Assembly (NCBI RefSeq): GCF_006546985.1
Contig: NZ_VATK01000006.1
Location: 124,001-188,000 of the forward strand
Origin: Bacillus sp. 03113
Lineage (GTDB): Bacteria; Bacillota; Bacilli; Bacillales; Cytobacillaceae
Direction of reading: 5' to 3'
Length of the DNA: 64,000 bases
The notes under the pieces were generated by a model. It saw nothing but the letters and a program-made list of their open reading frames with translations. It did no database searches and was not told the origin of the DNA. Of the stretch, positions 27,907 to 37,030 are shown in pieces. Numbering within the stretch: position 1 is the first letter of the stretch; each line of letters begins with the position of its first letter. Position numbers and translations under genes: made by a program.

Positions 27907-29826
27907 TCATCCTTTTAGTAAGGAAATAAAGGATTGAAGAGACATCGTTTCAGATTTTTGCTCACCATACTTACGAACGTTTACAGCGCCTTCTTCTGTT
28001 TCTTTATCCCCAACCACAAGCATGAATGGGATTTTCTGCATTTGCGCTTCACGAATTTTATAGCCGATTTTTTCATTTCGTTCATCTAGCTCAACACGGA
28101 AGCCTTCTTTTTGCAGCTCCTCTTGAACTTTTTTCGCATAATCAAAATGAATGTCCGGCGATACAGGGATCACTTGGACTTGAACTGGTGCAAGCCAAGC
28201 AGGGAAGGCACCTTTGTATTCTTCAATTAAGAAAGCTACGAAACGCTCCATCGTTGAAACGACCCCGCGGTGGATAACAACTGGGCGATGAGGTTTCCCA
28301 TCTTCACCGACATATGTTAAATCAAATCGTTCTGGCAGTAAGAAATCTAACTGGACAGTTGATAAAGTTTCTTCCTTACCTAAGGCTGTTTTCACTTGAA
28401 CATCCAGCTTAGGACCATAGAAAGCCGCTTCACCCTCTGCTTCAAAATAGTCTAAGCCAAGATCATCCATTGCTTCCTTTAACATGCTTTGAGCCTTTTC
28501 CCACATTTCATCATCATCAAAATATTTATGTGTATCAGCAGGATCACGATAAGATAGACGGAACGAGTACTCCTTTAAATCAAAGTCTTTATAAACTTCC
28601 ATTACAAGATTAACCACTCGCTTAAATTCATCCTTGATTTGGTCCGGACGAACAAAAATATGGGCATCATTAAGCGTCATTCCACGGACACGCTGTAATC
28701 CTGATAAAGCTCCAGACATTTCATAACGGTGCATTAAACCAAGCTCTGCAATTCGTATCGGAAGCTCACGATAGCTGTGCATATCATTTTTGTACACCAT
28801 CATATGGTGCGGACAATTCATCGGGCGAAGAACAAGCTGTTCATTGTCCATTTCCATAGCAGGGAACATATCGTCTTGATAATGATCCCAGTGACCAGAA
28901 GTTTTATATAGATCGACACTTCCAAGAACAGGAGTATAAACGTGATCATAGCCTAATCTTACTTCCTTATCAACAATGTAGCGTTCAATAATTCGGCGAA
29001 TTGTCGCTCCTTTTGGCAGCCATAGTGGCAGACCTTGACCAACTTTTTGGGAGTTTGTAAACAGACTTAATTCTTTTCCGATTTTACGGTGATCCCTTTC
29101 TTTCGCTTCTTCTAATAGACGTAAATGTTCAGTTAAATCACTTTTCTTGAAAAATGCTGTTCCATAAATACGTTGAAGCATCTTGTTTTCACTATTTCCA
29201 CGCCAATAGGCACCTGCAATGCTTAATAATTTAAATTCTTTCAGTTTGCCTGTTGAAGGTACATGCACACCGCGGCATAGATCAAAAAACTCTCCTTGTG
29301 CATAAATCGTAACATCTTCGTTCTGCGGAATGGCTTCGATTAGTTCAAGCTTATATTCATCAGCAATTTCCTTGTAACGCTGAATCGCTTCGTCACGACT
29401 TACTACCTCACGGACAATCTCAATATTTTCATTAATAATTTTTGCCATTTCCTTCTCGATTAATGGCAAATCTTCTGGAGTGAGAGATTGTTCCAAATCA
29501 ATGTCATAATAAAAACCGCCATCAATGACTGGACCAACACCTAGCTTTGCACCTTTATACAATCTTTTAATCGCTTGTGCCAATAAATGCGCCGTACTAT
29601 GACGTAATATTTCTAATGCATCAACATGATCTTGGGTTACAATTTCAATTGCACCATCCACTTCAATTGGGCGTCGCAGATCATATAATTGTCCGCTTAG
29701 CTTTCCAGCAATCGCCTTCTTTTTAAGACCTGGGCTGATTGAAGCCGCAATCTCTTCTGTCGTTACACCTTTTGGAAACTCCTTTATAGCTCCATCAGGA
29801 AATGAGATCTTTACCAACTCTGACAT
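27907..29826 (-). CDS. thrS: Threonine--tRNA ligase
   Basis: A 639-residue class II synthetase. In order: the TGS domain (about 1-62), the editing domain with [15 protein letters not shown], the catalytic core with [13 protein letters not shown] and [12 protein letters not shown], and the C-terminal anticodon-binding domain. The ATG at 29826 ([12 protein letters not shown]) follows AGGAGG. A longer reading to 29883 runs through repeat copy D and is rejected. It is controlled by the T-box upstream. Confidence 0.97.
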   Translation of the reverse strand: MSELVKISFPDGAIKEFPKGVTTEEIAASISPGLKKKAIAGKLSGQLYDLRRPIEVDGAIEIVTQDHVDALEILRHSTAHLLAQAIKRLYKGAKLGVGPVIDGGFYYDIDLEQSLTPEDLPLIEKEMAKIINENIEIVREVVSRDEAIQRYKEIADEYKLELIEAIPQNEDVTIYAQGEFFDLCRGVHVPSTGKLKEFKLLSIAGAYWRGNSENKMLQRIYGTAFFKKSDLTEHLRLLEEAKERDHRKIGKELSLFTNSQKVGQGLPLWLPKGATIRRIIERYIVDKEVRLGYDHVYTPVLGSVDLYKTSGHWDHYQDDMFPAMEMDNEQLVLRPMNCPHHMMVYKNDMHSYRELPIRIAELGLMHRYEMSGALSGLQRVRGMTLNDAHIFVRPDQIKDEFKRVVNLVMEVYKDFDLKEYSFRLSYRDPADTHKYFDDDEMWEKAQSMLKEAMDDLGLDYFEAEGEAAFYGPKLDVQVKTALGKEETLSTVQLDFLLPERFDLTYVGEDGKPHRPVVIHRGVVSTMERFVAFLIEEYKGAFPAWLAPVQVQVIPVSPDIHFDYAKKVQEELQKEGFRVELDERNEKIGYKIREAQMQKIPFMLVVGDKETEEGAVNVRKYGEQKSETMSLQSFISLLKG

Positions 29827-29848
29827 AAATAATCCTCCTAAAAAAAAT

Positions 29849-30010
29849 AGAAAAGCGCAAGCGCCTTGATCATCGACGTACAAACTGGAGGGGCTTCGAC
29901 TGAGATAAAGGAAACACGATGAGCGTTAGCGAATCGATGTTGACTTATCGTAGGGAGAAGACCTGAAGTTTGATAGTCGATAGGCGCTGGAGCTAGACAG
30001 TAATCTAACT
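29849..30010. repeat. Modular hairpin repeat, copy D (minimal form, inside the thrS leader)
   Basis: The simplest copy: AAAAGCGCAAGCGCCTTG at the left, GGCGCTGGAGCTAGACAG at the right, without the GATAA-flanked insert and without the CCGATTAAAAG module. Opposing pairs run inwards: AGCGCCT/AGGCGCT, ATCGAC/GTCGAT, CAAACT/AGTTTG, TTC/GAA. It lies between the T-box terminator and the thrS ribosome binding site, so every full-length thrS mRNA contains its complement. Confidence 0.88.
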
Positions 30011-30035
30011 TCAGAAATAAAATTCTGCTTACATA

Positions 30036-30345
30036 AAAAAGCCCATCCCAACAAAGGGACGAGCTTTTATGCACGTGGTTCCACCCTAATTTCCGATCAT
30101 ATTAAATCAGCCAAGATGCATTTAAATGGCTTTCTTCTTAATAATCGGCTTAGTTTATCTGATAACGGCAGTAACCGTCAATCATTACTCATTGAAGGGA
30201 ATGACATATAGTCCATTCAATTTTCCTGATCAAAGTTTAAAGGGGGTAAGCATTCTAATCGTGATAGGAAGTTTGCAGCCTAGCCTTCCCTCTCTGAAAA
30301 CCGTAAAAGAACACTATTGTCCTCGTCATAACCTTTAGATGATTT
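30036..30345 (-). ncRNA. T-box leader of thrS (Thr-specific)
   Basis: The antiterminator motif TTAGGGTGGAACCACG is near 30073-30089. The terminator pairs AAAGC-CCATCCC with the GGGA-GAGCTTT side (30037-30068). Stem I starts with GACGAGGACAATAGT, a classic T-box opening, and GCTTACC places a likely ACC (Thr) specifier at 30245-30247. Confidence 0.92.
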
Positions 30346-30362
30346 CTTTTATTATGTACGTA

Positions 30363-30391
30363 ATTATAGTTCTTCCAAATTGGAAAATCAA
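30363..30391 (-). promoter_or_regulatory. thrS promoter
   Basis: Minus strand -35 TTGATT (30386-30391), 17-base spacer, perfect -10 TATAAT (30363-30368). The spacer contains the 13-bp palindrome TTCCAATTTGGAA. Confidence 0.82.
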
Positions 30392-30396
30392 GTACA

Positions 30397-31254
30397 TTAA
30401 TGACAATTTTCATCTACAGGCGATGGGAAAATCTTTTTCAAATCGTAAAAGCTTTTTTTAGATTTTGTTTGAACCCTCTCTTCAAAAATATTTTGAATGG
30501 TTCTCACTAATGGCTGTTCTATATCCTCTGTATACAAAAAGATCGTCCTAGGTGCAATTGACAATAAGGGGGCAATCGATATGGAGTCAACATAAACCGG
30601 ATGATTAATTAATAACTTACGATCAATCATTCTTACTAATTCTGCACGTTTCATTTCACAAAATTGTTCATTAAAAAAAGTAATGATTCCATCCTCAATA
30701 AGTAAATGTAAATGCGACAATCTTGCAGGTCGATCGAGTAAAAAGTTTCGGAGTGTATGAATAAACATTTGATATTCCTGTTCCATTTTATATTCATCAA
30801 TAGAAACTTCGATATATTTTTTCAGCTGCTTTATAAAGGAACGCAATCTAAATTTAACAAAGGAATCAAATGAAAAAGCAACCTCGCTTTTAAACATATA
30901 ATCAATCTCATTTTTTAAGCATTGTTCAAGATTCAATCCTTGTAGAAAGCGTGTAAGCTCCTCCCTTTCACCTTCTATTACAGAGTTAATAATATCCAAT
31001 ATTTGCTGCTGTTCCTCCATATCTTCAAAAAAATATTGTGTAGCAAGAATATTTAGTACCCATCTATCCAGTTTGTTTCGCATAATAAATTGGTAATAAA
31101 TTTCCTTCAACTCACTAGTCGCTTCAAAATGATTTTCAATTTTCACTATATATTGATCTTCCAATGGAAGAACAGAATGATTATATGTGTAAGAGGATAA
31201 CTGCTGTTGAAAAAACACTGCATCCTCTTTGCTTTGGAAGATGATTTCAATCAA
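30397..31254 (-). CDS. ytxC: Putative sporulation protein YtxC
   Basis: A 285-residue soluble protein of the YtxC family, conserved in endospore formers; its role is unknown. It reads MIEIIFQSKEDAVFFQQQLS at the start and is rich in charged helices (KQLKKYIEVSIDEYKMEQEY). It lies between dnaI and thrS as in B. subtilis, although B. subtilis has ytxB as well, which is absent here. The thrS promoter begins directly after its stop. Confidence 0.88.
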   Translation of the reverse strand: MIEIIFQSKEDAVFFQQQLSSYTYNHSVLPLEDQYIVKIENHFEATSELKEIYYQFIMRNKLDRWVLNILATQYFFEDMEEQQQILDIINSVIEGEREELTRFLQGLNLEQCLKNEIDYMFKSEVAFSFDSFVKFRLRSFIKQLKKYIEVSIDEYKMEQEYQMFIHTLRNFLLDRPARLSHLHLLIEDGIITFFNEQFCEMKRAELVRMIDRKLLINHPVYVDSISIAPLLSIAPRTIFLYTEDIEQPLVRTIQNIFEERVQTKSKKSFYDLKKIFPSPVDENCH

Positions 31255-31392
31255 CCAAATCCCCCCTTCATATATCTCTGATTACATATATATGGGAGAC
31301 TTGTATAAAATAGAAGCAAAAAAAAGAGTATTCAAAGCAAAGTGCATTGCACTTTGCTTTGAATACTCTTTAATGCTGTAGAAAACTACGTT

Positions 31393-32322
31393 TTATATCC
31401 GACGGTTATGGCCATTCACTTGAATCGGTTCTACTAAATACTTGATCCGTTCCATTAATCTTCTCGCTTTTATTTTTTCTTCCTCGCCGCGTTGACTATA
31501 GGTTAAATGATGCTCAAGCTCTTGAAAATTAAAATTGGAGGTAAAGAAAGTCGGTAAATTTTCTAACATTCGAAATTGCAAAATCGGACCAAGCACTTCA
31601 TCACGAATCCAGCTTGACATTGTTTCAGCTCCGATATCATCAAGCATTAAAACCGGCACTCTTTTAATCGTTTCCATTTTATCATTTAAAGTAGCATCCC
31701 CAATAGAGCTTTTCATTTCTCTTAATAGTTCTGGAACGTATACAAGCATCGTAGATATTTTTTTCTTCGCAAGCTCATTCGCAATTGCTCCTAATAAAAA
31801 GGATTTCCCTACTCCAAACTCGCCATAAAAATACAAGCCTTTTAGCCTAACACCCGTACGATATTGATCGACAAAAGCTAAAGCCTTATCAATCGCATCG
31901 TACCGTTCTGGTGAAGTTTCTATTGTGCTAAATGAAGCTCGAACGATATCCTTAGGCATATACAAGCTTTGAATCAGTTTTTCATTTTTCTTCCGCTCAT
32001 CATCCATGATCTTTCTTGGACATCGGTGATATTCGATATCAATCGTACCTCGGATCAACACAAGCTCAGGATGATAGCCTTGCATGATATTCTTGCAACT
32101 TTCAAGATTTTCACAGCGGCCGCATTCCTTGCTTTGATTCGTATATTCAAATAGTTTAATTAAGCTTTTCTCAATCATTTGTTCAGTTACTTCAAAATTA
32201 TGAGCTATTAAAAAATTTCGTACATCCGGATGCTTCATGATTTCCTGTCTCATCTGTTCGTATCTCTTTTGAAAATTAGTATTAGATGCTAATCGTTTGA
32301 TCGTATCATTAATTTTTTCCAT
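31393..32322 (-). CDS. dnaI: Primosomal protein DnaI (helicase loader)
   Basis: A 309-residue AAA+ ATPase that loads the replicative helicase DnaC at the origin and at restart forks. The N-terminal zinc-binding helicase-interaction domain has CGRCENLESCKNIM and a later HRCP. The C-terminal ATPase has Walker A GEFGVGKSFLLG, Walker B VLMLDDIGAETMS and arginine-rich sensor motifs. It starts 16 bases after dnaB and forms an operon with it. Confidence 0.95.
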   Translation of the reverse strand: MEKINDTIKRLASNTNFQKRYEQMRQEIMKHPDVRNFLIAHNFEVTEQMIEKSLIKLFEYTNQSKECGRCENLESCKNIMQGYHPELVLIRGTIDIEYHRCPRKIMDDERKKNEKLIQSLYMPKDIVRASFSTIETSPERYDAIDKALAFVDQYRTGVRLKGLYFYGEFGVGKSFLLGAIANELAKKKISTMLVYVPELLREMKSSIGDATLNDKMETIKRVPVLMLDDIGAETMSSWIRDEVLGPILQFRMLENLPTFFTSNFNFQELEHHLTYSQRGEEEKIKARRLMERIKYLVEPIQVNGHNRRI

Positions 32323-32338
32323 CTTGCAATGTCACCAC

Positions 32339-33745
32339 CTAGCTTCTATATTTCTTTAATTTCTCTTCTAATTCCAGCTTTTTCTTTTCATAATCGTCTG
32401 TTTTGCTATGATTGATTGTTTCTGCTTCAGATGAATCCTGATTCTCTTTAAACCACTCCGGAAGCATTTCAGTACGAATAGATTTGTTTTTCGATTTATT
32501 TCTAACATTTTTATTTTTTCCATTAGCCCAATCCAAATATTGTTGATGCTCTTTCTTAGCTAAACTCATCGCTTCCTCTGCAGTTTTTATTTTCTTTCGC
32601 ACCCAATGGGAAGCTATCTTTTCCACATAGCCTTTTGATAGCTTCATATCCGTTCTTAACATCACATATTGAATCAATACATTTATGACGCCTGGAAGAA
32701 GTTTTTGCTGAAACATTACATCTTCAATAATAAGCAAATCGGATTTAGAGGGCTTTGCTCCTCCAGATATATCCGTAAGCAGTTGCCTAGGAGAGGTGTT
32801 CTCTAAATAATGGATCAGTTTTTCCTCTTTTGTTTTTGGCTCCTGAACCTGGGTTTGATGCATTCTTGGTTGAATGCGATCTACAAGTGTTGGAAGCTCG
32901 TCCTGATGCTCAAATTGATACCAATCTCGTGCTGCTTTTCGCAGCTCTTCAATATCTATTTCATCATCCTCATTTAATGCGTTTAAGACAAGGTTTTTCA
33001 TTTGAATTGCATCGATCCCATACAAGAAAGCAAGGTTTTGAATCGCTTCATTTACTTTTGCAGTGAAGGCTTTTTTAGGAACCAATGAATTATTAAGCCC
33101 TGTTTTCAGAAGGTCGAAATCGAAATCAGATTGAATGATCTTTATTCCTGCTGTTTCATTTCGTCCTATATAAACGTTCCCATCTTCTTTATATAGCCCT
33201 TCTTCCTCGTCTTTATTTGCTGTCAATGCACTTGGAGAAATGGACATAAATACATCCTGAAAAGATTTTGTAATCGTTTTAAAATCATTTGTAGGAGGAG
33301 TTTTTTGATCACTGAAAAATCGTTTTAAGCGAACATATTGATTTTTGCCGATTTTACGGTATAAAAAAATATTCAACATGCCATCTAAAAAAAATTGTTC
33401 AGGTGTAAGTGGAGGGTTAATCTCATATAGAAACAATCGGTTTTCTTCTTCTTTTTTCATATATGATCTCATTAATCCAATTCCTTCAAGCTTTACTCTT
33501 GCATCGTATATATCGCTTAAATTCATATTCATAAAGTTCATCAAGCTGTGGTGCGTATTTGATTGCGACCAAAGACGATTTTCTTCAATTTCAGCCCAAA
33601 AGGTCATATAGAGACTTAAACATACTGGTCCAATGAGCGGCTGATATAAAAATGTTAAAACCTTTCGATCATATTCATGTAAAAGACCATTGGCAGCTAC
33701 TGCATAACGGTCAACTGGAAGCAACTCTTGCCAATGCTGTACCAT
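32339..33745 (-). CDS. dnaB: Replication initiation and membrane attachment protein DnaB
   Basis: A 468-residue Firmicutes DnaB (not the E. coli helicase) that acts with DnaD and DnaI to load the helicase. The N-terminal winged-helix DDBH1 region contains FLYQPLIGPVCLSLYMTFW. A DDBH2 region near 310-400 has a YVEKIASHWVRKKIKTAEEA motif. The ATG at 33745 has AAGGG nine bases upstream; the TTG at 33754 is too close to it. The C-terminal tail is lysine-rich. Confidence 0.94.
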   Translation of the reverse strand: MVQHWQELLPVDRYAVAANGLLHEYDRKVLTFLYQPLIGPVCLSLYMTFWAEIEENRLWSQSNTHHSLMNFMNMNLSDIYDARVKLEGIGLMRSYMKKEEENRLFLYEINPPLTPEQFFLDGMLNIFLYRKIGKNQYVRLKRFFSDQKTPPTNDFKTITKSFQDVFMSISPSALTANKDEEEGLYKEDGNVYIGRNETAGIKIIQSDFDFDLLKTGLNNSLVPKKAFTAKVNEAIQNLAFLYGIDAIQMKNLVLNALNEDDEIDIEELRKAARDWYQFEHQDELPTLVDRIQPRMHQTQVQEPKTKEEKLIHYLENTSPRQLLTDISGGAKPSKSDLLIIEDVMFQQKLLPGVINVLIQYVMLRTDMKLSKGYVEKIASHWVRKKIKTAEEAMSLAKKEHQQYLDWANGKNKNVRNKSKNKSIRTEMLPEWFKENQDSSEAETINHSKTDDYEKKKLELEEKLKKYRS

Positions 33746-33776
33746 GATATTCAACCCTTCTATTCTTTCTTTTTAA

Positions 33777-33908
33777 GAAAAGCGCAAGGCGCTCTCAATT
33801 CACCGTAAAAGCACAAAGTAGTACGTGAGGTAAATCTTTTTTCCTTTGGTTAACTAGTCTTGTGATGCTAGCTGATTCTAGACACCAAACTATCTTATAC
33901 TTTCTTTC
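33777..33908. repeat. Degenerate modular repeat copy
   Basis: AAAAGCGCAAGGCGC at the left and TCTAGACACCAAACTATC plus TTATACTTTCTTTC at the right resemble the family ends. The interior is unlike the other cores and looks decayed. It fills the dnaB-nrdR gap. Confidence 0.55.
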
Positions 33909-33938
33909 AAAAAAAGAGCTAAAGATTTCCTTCAGCTC
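33907..33938 (-). terminator. nrdR terminator
   Basis: GAGCTGAAGG and CTTTAGCTC (33916-33938) pair around a short loop, followed by seven T, immediately after the nrdR stop. Confidence 0.8.
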
Positions 33939-34400
33939 CTATGCCTGTTCTTTTTTTATTAATTCTTTTAATTCATCAATAAATACATTGATATCCTTAA
34001 ACTGACGATAGACAGATGCAAAACGTACATAAGCAACTTCATCTACCTTTGCTAATCGATCCATCACCATTTCACCAACAATCTCACTTTTGATCTCAGA
34101 AGTTCCTTGACTGCGAAGCTCTTTCTCGACATTTGATGTAATTTCCTCTAATTCCTTTAAAGCAACTGGTCTTTTTTCGCATGCTTTAATAAGACCTCGA
34201 AGGATTTTTTCTCGACTGAATTCTTCACGAGTTCCACCCTTCTTCACAACGATAAGCGGTATTTCTTCGACCTTTTCAAAAGTCGTAAATCGATATCCAC
34301 ATGCTTCACATTCTCGTCTGCGACGAATAGATCTCCCCTCATCTACAGGACGAGAATCAAGAACACGAGTATTGTTATTGTGGCATGAAGGACATTTCAT
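33939..34400 (-). CDS. nrdR: Transcriptional repressor NrdR
   Basis: A 153-residue zinc-ribbon plus ATP-cone regulator of ribonucleotide reductase genes; ATP/dATP binding to the cone sets its DNA-binding state. Zinc ligands are Cys3, Cys6, Cys31 and Cys34. The [13 protein letters not shown] segment is the DNA-binding patch and [20 protein letters not shown] begins the ATP cone. It precedes dnaB as in B. subtilis (YtcG). Confidence 0.96.
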   Translation of the reverse strand: MKCPSCHNNNTRVLDSRPVDEGRSIRRRRECEACGYRFTTFEKVEEIPLIVVKKGGTREEFSREKILRGLIKACEKRPVALKELEEITSNVEKELRSQGTSEIKSEIVGEMVMDRLAKVDEVAYVRFASVYRQFKDINVFIDELKELIKKEQA

Positions 34401-34518
34401 ATCATCAACTCCGAATCTATCTTGAACTTTCTTATATTATTAGAATAGCGCGTGCACATAATATGTAGTTTAAAATCATCCACACTTTATCCCATTGTAC
34501 TATTTTTTAAGCCAAAAA

Positions 34519-34549
34519 TAAAAGAGGTGTATCAATTACACCTCTAATT
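34519..34549. terminator. speD terminator
   Basis: AGAGGTGT and ACACCTCT (34523-34545) form an 8-bp stem with T-rich flanks on both sides, just after the speD stop. Confidence 0.82.
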
Positions 34550-34565
34550 TTTTTATTTCTAAAAA

Positions 34566-34946
34566 TTATAATGCATTCGCTTCAGCAGGCTTCACTTGAA
34601 TCGGTCCCATACCACGTGGAATTTCAATATTTTCACGTATTTGAGCTCCTAAAGCTTCTGCTATATAATCAGCCGCAATATTTGGATCAAGATCTCCACA
34701 AGTATATACATCAATACTTGCATAACCATGCTCCGGGAAGCTGTGAATGGTTAAATGTGATTCAGATATAATAACCACACCACTAACTCCTTGTGGTGCA
34801 AATTTATGAAAAGCAACCTCTCGAACCTCAGCACCTGACTTCAATGCTGCCTCAACAAAGATTTGCTCAATTTGATCTAAATTATTCAATCTTTCAACAT
34901 CGCAACCCCATAATTCAGCAATTACGTGTCTGCCCATTGTTTCCAT
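34566..34946 (-). CDS. speD: S-adenosylmethionine decarboxylase proenzyme
   Basis: A 126-residue proenzyme of the short prokaryotic class that makes decarboxylated SAM for spermidine synthesis. Self-cleavage before Ser63 in [15 protein letters not shown] creates the pyruvoyl group; that Glu62-Ser63 site is intact. Cys83-region VYTCGD is the usual proton donor loop. The ATG at 34946 follows GGGGG. The length is the same as B. subtilis SpeD. Confidence 0.96.
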   Translation of the reverse strand: METMGRHVIAELWGCDVERLNNLDQIEQIFVEAALKSGAEVREVAFHKFAPQGVSGVVIISESHLTIHSFPEHGYASIDVYTCGDLDPNIAADYIAEALGAQIRENIEIPRGMGPIQVKPAEANAL

Positions 34947-35091
34947 ATTTATTTCCCCCTTAAACCTTATTTAAACAATGAAATTCCTAATTTTTTATGG
35001 ATTACAACTACAACGGGGGAAAGTTAGTCCTAAGAGGTCCTAACCCTTTAAGTAGGTATAGATTCCATCATTAGAGAAGTTCACGAGGATT

Positions 35092-35120
35092 AGTATACTT
35101 GGTTTAATTTTTTTTTGCAA
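35092..35120 (-). promoter_or_regulatory. speD promoter and long leader
   Basis: Minus strand -35 TTGCAA (35115-35120), 17-base spacer, -10 TATACT (35092-35097). Transcription would start near 35085, leaving a leader of about 140 nt that contains AGGACCTCTTAGGACT, a possible hairpin. The rest of the 303-base gap to gapB shows nothing further. Confidence 0.7.
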
Positions 35121-35249
35121 CATAAAAATTTTTCGTCTCACATTGCAGGATTATCGGGGGTTACTCTTACTTTTTCCTAAGGACAAGTTTTTATCCAATC
35201 TTATTATTCTTATTGTTTATCCCATTTATATATAAGAAGAAAGCTTCTA

Positions 35250-36281
35250 TTATCCCATACTAACTGGTGATGATTGAAACATTTTCTGCCCAACAAAATG
35301 AACGAGATCGACCACTCTGCAGGAATAGCCCCATTCGTTATCATACCATGCTAATACTTTCACTTTATTTGCTCCAATCACCATTGTAGAAAGTCCGTCA
35401 ATAATAGCTGAATGCGGATTTGAGTTAAAATCAATGGAAACTAATGGCTCTTTTGTGAAGCTTAGAATTCCATTCAGCTTTCCTTTTGAAACTTGAATAA
35501 ATGAATTATTCACTTCTTCTATTGAAACTTCTTTCTTAACATCAACAACTAGATCCACAAGTGAAACATTTGGTGTAGGAACTCTTAATGCCATGCCATG
35601 TAATCTCCCCTTTAAATGAGGGATAACAAGTGACAGTGATTTGGCAGCTCCTGTTGAAGTTGGAATAATCGATTGGCCACAAGCTCTTGCCCTTCTTAAA
35701 TCCTTATGTGGATTATCGATGTTTTTTTGGTCATTTGTAAAAGAGTGGATGGTTGTCATAAGTCCATTCTCTATCCCAAATTGATCATCCAAAACTTTTA
35801 CAACAGGGGCTAAGCAATTAGTTGTACATGAGGCGTTTGAAATAATACAATGATGATCAATATTTAATGCGCTTTCATTAACACCCATGACAATCGTAAC
35901 ATCTTCATTTTTTCCAGGTGCTGTTAAGATGACTTTTTTAGCCCCTGCTTTTACATGTAAAAGAGCTTTCTCCCTCAGGTTAAATTTTCCTGTAGCTTCT
36001 ATGACAACATCTATATTTAGTTTCTCCCATGGCAGTTGTTCTGGATTTCGTTTATTAATTAGCTTTACTTTTTTCCCATTAACGATAATTGAATGGCCTT
36101 CAGTTCTAACCTCACCAAGAAAAGGACCATGAATGGTGTCATACTTTATTAGATGAGCAAGAGTTTCTGCAGGATAGCTAGCATTAATAGCAACAATATC
36201 TAAAACCTTATCATCGATAGCTTTTCTAAACACCATACGCCCTATTCGACCAAAACCATTAATAGCTATTCTCGCCTTCAT
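35250..36281 (-). CDS. gapB: Glyceraldehyde-3-phosphate dehydrogenase 2 (NADP-type, gluconeogenic)
   Basis: A 343-residue GAPDH of the GapB type, which in B. subtilis works in gluconeogenesis and prefers NADP. It has the Rossmann start INGFGRIGRMVFR, the catalytic Cys152 in SNASCTTNCLAPV, and NEWGYSCRVVDLV at the end. Position 34 is Ala in AINAS where NAD-specific GapA has Asp, in line with NADP use. CcpN-like sites lie at its promoter. It maps next to speD and coaE rather than in the glycolytic gap operon. Confidence 0.95.
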   Translation of the reverse strand: MKARIAINGFGRIGRMVFRKAIDDKVLDIVAINASYPAETLAHLIKYDTIHGPFLGEVRTEGHSIIVNGKKVKLINKRNPEQLPWEKLNIDVVIEATGKFNLREKALLHVKAGAKKVILTAPGKNEDVTIVMGVNESALNIDHHCIISNASCTTNCLAPVVKVLDDQFGIENGLMTTIHSFTNDQKNIDNPHKDLRRARACGQSIIPTSTGAAKSLSLVIPHLKGRLHGMALRVPTPNVSLVDLVVDVKKEVSIEEVNNSFIQVSKGKLNGILSFTKEPLVSIDFNSNPHSAIIDGLSTMVIGANKVKVLAWYDNEWGYSCRVVDLVHFVGQKMFQSSPVSMG

Positions 36282-36301
36282 CTTTAGGCTCCCTCCACAT
36301 T

Positions 36302-36345
36302 AATGTTATACTAAAATTCCTCACAACAATAATTAGTATAACACA
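36302..36345 (-). promoter_or_regulatory. gapB promoter with two CcpN-like operators
   Basis: The -10 TATACT (36335-36340, minus strand) with an upstream TG lies within TGTGTTATACT, an exact match to the CcpN consensus TRTGHYATAYW as I recall it. A second site AATGTTATACT (36302-36312, plus strand) matches at 10 of 11 positions. B. subtilis gapB is repressed by CcpN on glucose through two such sites. Confidence 0.7.
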
Positions 36346-36410
36346 TTTAGTGGAATTATGAGTTTTAATTATGTAAAATTAATAAATTTTATTATTATAA
36401 CCTCGTTTTT

Positions 36411-37010
36411 CTACAACTCTTTCCATCCATTTAAGATTCTAAGCAGTTGCAAGTTTGTATTTTCAACAGAACCATTGTTATCAATGACTGCATCAGCAAG
36501 AGTTCTTTTTTCTTTTAAAGAAAATTGAGAATGTATTCTAGCTAACGCTTCTTCTTTGGAGAAGTGATTTCGATTCATTAACCGTTCGATTTGTTTTTCT
36601 TCATCCACATAAACTAAAATGGTTTTGTCGACGAGATTCGTTAATCCACTTTCAAATAAGAGGGGAATATCCAAAATAACAATTGATTCCCCTTGTTGAA
36701 TTGACTGTTCTTTTTTCTGAAGCATTTTTTTTCGAACTACAGGGTGTACAATATCATTTAGTACTTTTCTCTTTCTTTGGTCCGAAAAAATAATCGCTCC
36801 AAGCTTCGAGCGATTAATGGAGCCATCAGGCAGAAGAATTTCAGAGCCAAAATGATGAACAATAGCCTTGTAAGCTTCTTCTCCTTTTTCTACAGCCAAT
36901 CTTGCTTCTACATCCGCATCGATAACTGTAATACCTCTATCCTTTAACATATTTGAAACTGTGCTTTTTCCACTTGCGATTCCGCCTGTCAACCCAATTA
37001 CTAATGTCAT
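36411..37010 (-). CDS. coaE: Dephospho-CoA kinase
   Basis: A 199-residue kinase for the last step of coenzyme A synthesis, phosphorylating the ribose 3'-OH of dephospho-CoA. P-loop GLTGGIASGKSTV at 6-18, then the acceptor region IDADVEARLAV and LDIPLLFESGL. The ATG at 37010 follows GAAGGG; a longer reading to 37097 overlaps ytaF and is rejected. It is 20 bases downstream of ytaF. Confidence 0.95.
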   Translation of the reverse strand: MTLVIGLTGGIASGKSTVSNMLKDRGITVIDADVEARLAVEKGEEAYKAIVHHFGSEILLPDGSINRSKLGAIIFSDQRKRKVLNDIVHPVVRKKMLQKKEQSIQQGESIVILDIPLLFESGLTNLVDKTILVYVDEEKQIERLMNRNHFSKEEALARIHSQFSLKEKRTLADAVIDNNGSVENTNLQLLRILNGWKEL

Positions 37011-37030
37011 CTTTATACCCTTCCATTTCG

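Noticed and set aside
30126-30338. 70-codon plus-strand ORF
   Set aside because: It lies antisense within the thrS T-box, whose conserved motifs explain the sequence.
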